A stretch of DNA of 17,772 nt, taken from assembly GCA_003024985.2 (NCBI GenBank), contig PXIH01S0000622.1; one strand, given 5' to 3'. The DNA is from Euperipatoides rowelli (Eukaryota > Onychophora > Udeonychophora > Euonychophora > Peripatopsidae). Each line of letters starts with the position of its first letter. Position 1 is the first letter of the stretch. The notes beneath the pieces are model-generated. The model was given only the letters and a program-made list of their open reading frames with translations. It searched no databases and had not been told where the DNA came from. Both the position numbers and the translations under genes were made by a program. Below, one piece after another: positions 1 through 9,800 of the stretch.

Positions 1-510
1 TGTTCAATAATCTTCATTTTAATAATCAAAATTTAGTTTCATAATTTTAATAAATTTTACTTAGGATATTATAATGCAACTACTTTGTATTTTTATCCTT
101 GTTTTTTTTTTTTTTTTTAAAATTTGCTGAGTGTAGCCTGTATTTGGCTGCAATACATTTGGGGGTTGATGCTCTAAAGAAAACTTACTTCATGGTGAAA
201 AATATATATTATTTTTCATTTGATATAGGCTACAATAATACAACATGCCTAGTTTGATTAAAATTTATAAATCAACATTTAGGTTTAATTTTTAATAGAA
301 ATGCTAATTATATTAAAAATATTTTTATGTATTGACTTTAGTTAATAGGTACCGTGTCACACTTATCTGTTGCATGCAATTTTGAAGGGTGTGATACCCC
401 ACTTTTTATAAAATTCATGGTACATATAAATTTAAAAAATGTTTCTAATACTTCCCACACTCATAAACTATAGATTGACTTTAAATAATAAATTTAAATT
501 AGATACAGAG

Positions 511-555
511 TATATAATATATACTATGTATATATTATATACTATGTATATTATA
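511..555 (+). repeat. AT-rich 18-bp tandem repeat
   Basis: Two full 18-bp units ending in ATACTATG (511-528, 529-546; one mismatch) and half of a third. Confidence 0.85.
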
Positions 556-1216
556 AGAATGTGTCTGAATGAAGTCCCTATTTAAAAAGTGAGTTAATTT
601 TTAATCTGAATTTTGCAACACTATAGTTTGTAAAATAATTGTTCAATATTTGGCCAGTCAGATATATTGTACACTAGGGCATGATATACTAAACTGTCAC
701 AATTATTTAAAAATAGGAAGTGCCATAATTTCTCAGGTATCACACTTACGCCAAATGACCTTAGCTACTGTGTTTTTTTTTTTTAAATTATAACCTTAGC
801 TAGTCAGAATTGCTTGTCCCCACCCTCCCCAAAAACAAAACAAGTAGGTCATCGTATATAACAAGGGATGTCTAGCAGTTTGGTCTATTCATTAATGCAC
901 TGGCCAGCTAACTAAAACATATGCCATAAAATTGAGAGGGTAGTGTCTTGCCTAAAAACATAAAACTAAACATTCCTGCACGATTTATGTTTAAACATAC
1001 ATTTACAAAGCACATATGTATTCCTTTTTATTTTAGAATACATAACTGAATAAGTAATAAAGATTTAGATGTTTCAACCTGCAGTAAAAAAATGGAATTA
1101 ATAACTGAATTCCTAATGAAACATTACTCAACATATTTTTCTATTCAGCAATAATTGTCTTGTGCAAATTCAAAATTTTAAATATTTAATCTGCTAACAC
1201 AAAACCAAAGCAAGTG

Positions 1217-1230
1217 CTACCATCTAGTGA
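1217..1230 (-). promoter_or_regulatory. CTCF-like motif, weaker copy
   Basis: The minus strand reads TCACTAGATGGTAG, 12 of 14 positions of the animal CTCF consensus CCASYAGRKGGCRS. It shares the 10-mer CACTAGATGG with the site at 2965-2978. Binding is not shown by sequence alone; the shared 10-mer may instead belong to a dispersed repeat. Confidence 0.3.
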
Positions 1231-2964
1231 TAAATACTACTATTTAATATATTTTTAAACATATTTGATGTAAAGAGGGTATAAAATATTTATAAATCAT
1301 GATTTATTTATTTTATAAGTTATATTTTTAAATATTCAATATGCCATAAAGGGGTAAATATCTCTTTATCTGCAAACTTATCAAACGTTTTGACAACCAT
1401 ATTTTAATAAGTTTTTTAGTTTCTATTGTCTTCTGGATGACTAATTAATTATTAAAATAGGCTACTAGTTGGTTTCTTCCATCAAATTAACCAAATACTA
1501 TATTAATAATAATCCTGTTTATTTTGTATTAAATATGATCTTAAACAAAATATTATGCTATAAATAGTCTTATGTTGGTTATGTATTGCACATAGGATAT
1601 TGAAAATATTATGGCTTTAGAAATGTATTATTTCATGAAATCCGTTAGTGACAAAAAGTTCAAGTTTATAATTATAAAAATTTTAGCATTTCCATCGACT
1701 TAAAAGTGCCATGGATGTACATACTTACGCATGTACATTGCATAAGACGTTTATTTTAAGCATGTGTAAAGTATCGTGCAATAGTTGGGTACAAGTGCAT
1801 AAAATATATGCACACATGTAATCTCTAATATCTACATACTTTCATGCATTTCTATAGGTCTATGTTGGAGAAAAATAAGTGTTTAAGTTAATCACTGCAT
1901 CCATAGTCCCAGAGAAATTATTCTTCCTATACTTTTAATGCGCAGTAAAGACATAACAGTTTCAACTATTTTCATGTATTTCTATTATTATTATGACTAA
2001 CTTACTAAATATTAAACTCTAAAGGTTCAAAAAGGAATATTAAGGAATAAAAGCAGAACATATACAGTATGTATACATTACCACTTTATCAAATATGACG
2101 TAAAGAAAACAATTTATATGCCATTGGTGTTATGATCAAAGACGTAGGTAAGTATATACCGATATATATACTGCATATATATATAGGCTATATATACTGT
2201 GTAATACCGTATATACATATATATTACTCACTGAGCAGGCTTTAAAATGATTCAGCCATTTTAGAGGAAAAAACACCAATACTACAGTATTAGTACAAAG
2301 GTTTTATTTTTTCCTTTCCCATTTATATTATTGTGATATAGAACAAATATTTATTTTTATTATTATTTTAACGGAGCGTTCGTAGACAAGTTAAAATAAA
2401 TTTACTTTGCTGTTAAGAAAAAAAAAAACCTTAGAAACTTTTAAATATTTTCAAGCTTACACTATTAAAATAGTCAAAAGCGATAATATGAATATTTATA
2501 CAGTTGGCTATATTTCATATTGCTAATATTTCTATTTTTCAAATGGCTACGTTCAACTTGAAACTATTTTGCAATGTTCCAACAATGGAAGGTGTAGGCC
2601 TAACGTCTTTGGTTATGATACTCATGTTAAATAAAATTGAAAACTTCACATAGATAAAATTTAAGATTAAATCTTTATTTCAAAGTTAAGCTTATAACAA
2701 ATATTTGAAAATATATATATAAACATAATTTACATAAATTTACAGTATATAATAAATATTAGTCACTGACAAGATTCTTTTCAATTTTTTTTAATACAGT
2801 AAATTTTGTTTTCATTAAGAATTATGACAAAGTGAAATAAAAACAAGATAATTAAAAAAAACGTACATTTAGAAATTATATGAATTGAAATTTGATTCAA
2901 TGTTTTAAATAGTACTTTATACTTTTTTTAAGAAATAAAGTTTTCAATATAAATATTTTTATTA

Positions 2965-2978
2965 GCGCCATCTAGTGC
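2965..2978 (-). promoter_or_regulatory. CTCF-like motif, strong copy
   Basis: The minus strand reads GCACTAGATGGCGC, matching CCASYAGRKGGCRS at 13 of 14 positions. It lies about 0.85 kb beyond the stop codon of the BTB gene, in otherwise very AT-rich DNA. Confidence 0.4.
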
Positions 2979-3179
2979 AGTTTATGTAAGTTTAATACAA
3001 CGTATTCATAGAGTTCTTGTGCTCTAAATCAGTGTGACATTACTTTACCATGAATTTTAAAAAGTTGCTCTAAGTAATAATAAATTATAATTTATTTTGT
3101 ATACATTCTTTGTTTTTAGCTTTCTTTTCCAAATAATGGTCCGAAACAGCAGGATTGATTTAATATTGAAATAATAATC

Positions 3180-3247
3180 ATCAACGGAAAGTCACAGCCT
3201 TTGCACCTAATACATATTTATTAAATGCAAAGGCTGTATACCTTGAT
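3180..3247. other. Imperfect hairpin of precursor-microRNA size
   Basis: ACAGCCTTTGCA (3194-3205) and TGCAAAGGCTGT (3226-3237) pair perfectly over 12 bp around a 20-nt loop. After an asymmetric internal loop the stem resumes with GG/CC and ATCAA/TTGAT. The total is 19 pairs in 68 nt. The core stem is far more GC-rich than its surroundings. It lies about 0.5 kb beyond the 3' end of the BTB gene. A functional RNA is only a possibility. Confidence 0.35.
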
Positions 3248-3748
3248 CATTAAATATTGCACGTGTACTGTGTACTGTTTATTCTTCAAATAATAATAAA
3301 TTATCATGTAATTCAATAATTGCTTCTATTATTTTATATTTTCTTACGAGTCTTGTCCTAGTCAGATGAGTACGTACTATAGGTTATTAAATTGTTTACA
3401 AAAATTAACTTATGTAGACTATAAACCTTAGTCTTTCATGTAGTGCAGAAGAAGAAAAACAGCAATGTAATCTTTAATCTTAATAGTTACTGTGAAATAT
3501 TCACAATATAATAAAAATTATTTAATAAAATAACATTATTCTTTAGCCTTGTATATTCAATATACTAATTACTCTCAAATTTTTATCATGTTACAGTATA
3601 CTTACAGTACGTAACATTAATAGTATACAACATAAACAACAAAAAAAGACAAAATCTTATTGGTAAAACTTCTAATTTTGATTTATAAAAAAAAAAAAAC
3701 TTAAAACAACTACTATCTGAAATTTTATAAATTATCTGTTCTGGATTT

Positions 3749-3764
3749 TTTATTTATTTTTATT
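3749..3764 (-). promoter_or_regulatory. Poly(A) signals of the BTB-zinc-finger gene
   Basis: Three AATAAA hexamers occur on the minus strand, at 3764-3759, 3758-3753 and 3754-3749, the last two overlapping. They begin about 60 nt after the TGA stop. This implies a very short 3' UTR with cleavage near 3725-3740. AATAAA is not rare in such AT-rich DNA and other copies lie further downstream, so alternative ends are possible. Confidence 0.5.
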
Positions 3765-3823
3765 GGTGTGTTCAATTCTATATTATTGCGCACTCTTCAA
3801 TTTCAAAATTGCATTCAGAGTCC

Positions 3824-6800
3824 TCAATAAGTAGTCTGTATATTAGAATTAGCTAACTTTAACTGAAGCCGTCTATGAGCCTTTACACCCATTTTATGTC
3901 GTTTTAGCATGTGAGCTCTTAACCTTGGACGGCTGGTACATACTTTAGAACAAATAGGACAGAATTCTGGCTCCAATCTTAATTGATGCCGTTGTTCAAT
4001 ATGAGTATTTAGCTCTAACTCGTCAAAACATTTCCTCTTACAATGAGGACACTGAACATTTTTTTGTTTTTTCATTGGGCCTTCTTTCAATAAAGGATGA
4101 GTTTGTTGATGCCAATTTAATAAGGCTGCATTGGGAAATGTTGTTCCACAAAGATCACACAAATAACTACTAGCCCTAATATAAATGCGTTTCTTAGGCA
4201 ACTTCTTGGTATTCGATGGTCCAGCCATATTCCTACTAATCTTATGCTTATTTTCTTTATGTATCAAGAGAAATTTCAGACTCATGGTCTTGTAAGGACA
4301 CATACTGCATTTGGCTGGATGATTAAAAACAATCATATGTGTATGAAGCAAATTTTCGTGAGTAAATTTCTCTTTACATTCCATACATTCTAATGGCAAA
4401 GAGCTTGAGCAATTTCGTGTTGGTGTTTTTTCAAACAACGATACTCCTTCATGAGCGGTTTTACTATGTTCGCGCATTGAAATTGCTTCAGTTGTATGAT
4501 AATCGCAGTTGCAGCATGTGTAAATATTTTGAAGCAACTGTTCACTTTTAGAATTCAAAACTTTAAATTTATTTATAGAATTATTAATTTCATCTCTAAT
4601 CAACTGATTTTCAATAGTTTTTTCTTGGGATAATATAGGGCTGGGGCCTTCTATTTCTTCAGAGATAATTTCAGACGCGCAATGACTAGATTTAATATGC
4701 CTAAAGACCTCTTGGGCAAGCAAACTTTTATGCGTACAAGCAGAACAATAGAACCAATTTCCTTCATTTATATGCCTGACTAAATGAGCTAGTAATTTTT
4801 TATAGGTCGCAAAACCGAAATTACACGACTTACACCAAAAAGCATTCTCATGGCTGTAACACTTCTGTACATGTTTTAGTGAACAATATTCATTATAATG
4901 CTCAAAAGTACAATGAGGACATTTATATAAAAGATGAATTTGATCTTCAGGCAGAGGAATGTGATGTTTTATGCTCTTGTGAATCTGAAGTAGATTATAA
5001 TTAATACCAACAGTAGACCAAGGACAAAGATCACATTGGATTCTATGTTTTGATTTTCTGACATGATCTCTTAGTTGCAGACGAGTAAAAAATGTTTTAT
5101 TGCAAGTCCAGCACATGTGACCCTCACTTACTTTTTCCTGTGATGTTTCCTGCTTTGGATGTAAACGATAGAGAGCCACACCTTCATGAACATCCTTTAT
5201 ATGTGATTTAATTTCCATTAGTGATATTTCTAAGTGGTTGCACGAATGACAGATATAACCATCACAAGTTGCTGGCATGGCAATGAAAACTTGAAATTCT
5301 TTTGATTCAACGTAAATGGCTATATTTTCATGTACGTCGGTAATATGTTGTTTAAGATCATTTTCCATAAGGGAATGGTGACCACATGCAAAACAAATAT
5401 AATGCAAACTATCTTCTGAGTTAGCAATAGCTTCATTCTGAATAGCATTACTTGGTTCTTCGGTTTCAACTTCTAAATAATTATTCTCAGTGACTGCAAG
5501 TGATGTACCATTCACAGCATTCTGAAGTGATAATACATTGGGACTTGCACCAATTATTTCATCTGTAGCATCAATATTATTTTCAATCAAAGTAGTATTC
5601 AAATTTTCTGCATTCTGCATGTCATTGCTTATTGTAATTACAGTAACGACTACATCATTCCCTGGCTCATCATTGGAAGTGATAATAGTTTCACAGTTGT
5701 TTGATTCATCGACAAATGGCAGATTGATAGTATCAACTTGCAGTTTCAACTTAGCCTTCTTTTTTTGGGGTTCTTCACTTATCAATTTATCTTTCATGGA
5801 CCTTTTGATATTCATTGTGGGAGGAGCTAAATGGACAGCCAAGTGCCGATTAAGTACTGAAGAAGTGATAGCAGTATAGGGACAATGAGGGCATTTTTTA
5901 AGATTATTTTTTAAATGTATTTGTTGTAAATGCTTTAAAATAGCATGATGAGAAACACCTTGATGACCACAATCAGGACAACCAAACTTATACTTCTGAG
6001 GGATATGTTGAGTTAGATGCTCCTTTAATTTTCTACGAGCTTTGAATCTACTTGGGCATAGTTTGCAAAAATGTTCATATTCTAAATTATGAGAAACTTT
6101 GATGTGTTTCTCAACAGCAGATCTTTCGGAAAGAAATGGACAAGAGGGACATCTGAAAGCCTCATACTCTAAATCTTTTGGCAATGGTACATTATGTCGA
6201 TAACATTTATGAAAATGATACCATTGAGGAGACTTGGTAGAATAATCACATTTGCCACAAAATAATTGATGATTCATAATCCTTATGTGATTATCCCTTT
6301 CAGTCATATTTTGAAACTCCTGTTGGCACTTGAAACAAATATTGTTATATGTCCTTTTGTTTAAACAAGTGTACTGACGTCCCTGTGGACGAACCTGATA
6401 AGCTGCCATTCCATTATGTTCATCTTTAATGTGCTGGCGCACTTCAGTATCATCTGATTTAGTATACTGACAACTGCAGCAAACAAAGTTTGACAGTTTC
6501 TTGTTACGATAGACAGCAGTTTCTTTTTTCTTAACAATGATTAAAGAATTGGCAACAATGTAAGTATTCTTTTTGTTGTGGATGTTCACAATATGCTCTC
6601 GCATTTCTAATTCATCTGTAGTGAATTCACCGCAACTGTAGCATATATAGTTCCAATAATCAGCATTAATAATCTGTCTCTCTAGAATGTCATCATCGCC
6701 ATCATTATCAACTTCATCTTGTACATCATCTAATTCTCCGTTAGCATCCTCTCCATTTTCATTCTCAGTGGAATGGTCTACATTATCAATGCGAAGTATA

Positions 6801-9800
6801 GATTCATTTTCGTTCACATCATGTGTTTCCAAATCTGGTTCCTCGTTATTTTTCTCAACGTCAAATTCTTTATGAGGTTTATCACTATCTTTGTTGGGAA
6901 TCACCGAGATAGACATTTTGGAATGAACATTTTTCATATGATATCTTGCAAATGACAATTTATGAATTTCAAAAGGACACAGAGAGCATCTGTACGATGA
7001 TGATGTCAGAAATGATGGTAATGGAAGTTTATGTACATTTTTTTGATGGTAGAAAAGTTGTGATTTGTCCTTTGTAGTATATTCACATTCTGAACACTTG
7101 GACAAGTGATTGCTTTCATAAACATGAATTTTAAGTTTAACCCAATTTTCAAAACTTTCATGACAAACATCGCAAAATGGTTCCAATAAGTGCTGTTTTT
7201 CTCTATTAACGTTGCTTTCTAAATTTTCAGGTACTTCCAATGCAGGCGATTCAGAATCCACAAGGACACTTTCAGAGTCTTTATTAACAATTTCGTCAGT
7301 TCTTGACGAAATGGGCATTTCAATATCATTACATTTATAAATGGCAAAACCTTGATGACTTTTTTTAATGTGTGTTTTCATATCATCTTCAAGCATTTCA
7401 AAATGCTGGCAATGCACACAAGAAAAACCACATAGCTTGATGGTGATTCCTGCCTTCTGTACTCTAGATCTAATAAGATTTTTCTCCTTTGAATGAATCA
7501 ATAATGACAATTTCTTTGAAGCAATTTTTTTGGCAGAAGACGTGACGGCTTTAGTCAAAGATATAGTTTTAGATGGTTTCTTGATTTTAACAGAACTTTT
7601 TGGGGCCAATTGATCTGGTGTCTTAGATAGCTGTTTTGCTGCATCCAATTTAAAATCTTCTCGATGTTCTGAGTACATGTGGCTTCTAAACTCAGTAAAA
7701 TTATTATTTTCATAGCTACAAGCTGCACATTTGTATATTGTTTTTCTATTGTGCTTAAATCTTATATGTTGTCTAATGGAATGTATTGTGACAGTATTAA
7801 AATTACAGTAAGGACAAGAAAATGTTTTGGCAACAGGACTGACATCATAATGTTGTGAAGAATGTGTAATAAAATTTTTCTTATTTGAAAAGCTTCCATC
7901 ACAGTGGTCACATTTATAACTGTCAACATTACTTTTAACCATAGCACATAACTTATGAATATCATCATATGGTGTAGTTGTAGGTTTTTCCTTGTTTGGA
8001 AATGCTTCTAGTTTATGTTCAGCCACCACATGCTCACGGATCTTATGAACATCATTACAACAGAAGTTGCACCAATTACATTTAAGAGCAGGGTTTTCAT
8101 TGTGAATATTTCTCACATGGGATCTCATTTCATCAGCTTTTATAGTGGTAAAAACACAATAGGGACAGCCAAACCGTTCAGAATTGAAATGCTTACGTTT
8201 ATGTGTCAACAATGACCTGTAAATATTATAGGATTTCCCACAAATTGTACACGGGTAAACCAAACTTTGACCAGACATATTTTCTTTAGACACTTCTTCA
8301 GCATCTGTTTCAATATCAGAAACCAAAGAACCTTCTTTACAATCAGGAACACTAGGCTGTACTTCATGTTCTTTTTTCATGTGATGCCTAAATTCAGGAA
8401 GAGAGTTCACCTTATAACTGCATAGAGGACATTTTATACAAACATCTTTGTTGTGGACACGACGCACATGAATCCGTATGATTGAGGCTTTCTGACCTAT
8501 GTAACTACAATATGGGCAGTGATGAGCCATGGTAGCATGCTTTAATAAAATATGCTTTTGACGAGCCCAGTGAGATTTTAATATTTTAGGGCAGAAACGA
8601 CATTTGTAATCGATAATGACTTTATTAACTTCTGACAAGCTATCGGATGTTGGGTTTGTACTGCTAATATTACATTCAGTTGAATTCTCAGGAATTTTAA
8701 TAGATGATTCAGTAGTGCTGTTAGTTCTATGCTCAAATTTGCTTAATGTTTTAGAACTTACACTATTATCCTTCCTGGGGTCGACATTAACTCTAAACGT
8801 GTTTGTCTGGACTGTTAAATTGTGTTCATTTCTTAAATGCTGAACAAAATATAAACTATTTTCTTCTTGAAATGGACAAATTAAACACTTGAAGAGGCAA
8901 GGATCATCCTTGTGAAGAGATTTAATATGACAACGTATTCGAAAAGCTGAAGGACCTGTGTAATGACAATACCCACAACCAAACATATGCTGCAAGAGCT
9001 GTTTTTTCATGTTCGTTTCTACTAGCTTAACATTTTTCACACTGGTTTTCTTCTCTTTGGTTTTCTTTTCTTCGGGGCTTTTCTTATAAATGATGGCACT
9101 TCTTTTAGGTAAGCAACAGTTGTGCTCCCTTTTCAAATGGTTTAGGAAAGTGGAGTTACTTTCCTCCTGAAATGGACAACTTACACATTTAAAAAGACAA
9201 GGCTGATCTTTATGAACAGAGCTTATATGACGTTTAATTCTGAAGGACGTAGGGCCAATGTAATCACAATAACCACATCCAAACAATCGAGAATTATCTG
9301 AAGGAACATCAACAGGATTTTTATTTTCTTCAGATTTTTTCTCGGTTGTTTTTTTTGAAGCATTTTTGACAGGGTTTCTTTTTCTTTTAGGTGGTTGATA
9401 TTCATGTTCTCTTTTAAGATGATGGAGAAACGAGAAACTATTTTCACATTTGAATGTGCAATTAACACATTGAAACGAGCAAGGATGTCCATCATGATAA
9501 ATTCTTATATGATGGCGGATTTTAGCCGTCGTATTGCTTTTATAATCACAATGACCACATCCAAAAAGTGATGGATATAGATGTTCTTTCAGATGTCTAT
9601 CCAATCGAAATTGAGTAGGGAATATTTTAGAACAAATATCACATTCATGCAATATATCTTTAGAGAAATGATCTGTTAGCTTGTGCCTTTGCAATCTAGG
9701 TTTTGTTGTAGTTTTAAAATCGCAAAGGTGGCATTGAAAAGTCAGTAAAGATTTAAAACTGCCTGTTCTTTTTTCGGCAGCTTCCTTTAGCAGTTTCACG

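Larger units (their letters stand above)
1..3748. other. Non-coding AT-rich DNA beyond the 3' end of the BTB gene
   Basis: Apart from the tandem repeat, CTCF-like motifs and hairpin listed separately, I see no ORF worth reporting, no tRNA and no complete transposon. There are a T16 run near 103-118 and alternating TA stretches at 2140-2230. A small hairpin, GTGCATA/TATGCAC, lies at 1795-1813, and a short tandem TTACAGTA pair at 3591-3611. Confidence 0.6.

Noticed and set aside
389-745. GTGTGATACC (389-398) and GGTATCACAC (736-745) as terminal inverted repeats of a small transposon
   Set aside because: Only 10 bp match. The flanks show no convincing target-site duplication and the similarity does not extend.
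2140-2230. Alternating TA stretches as an origin or promoter
   Set aside because: Low-complexity AT DNA common throughout the window; nothing else supports a function.
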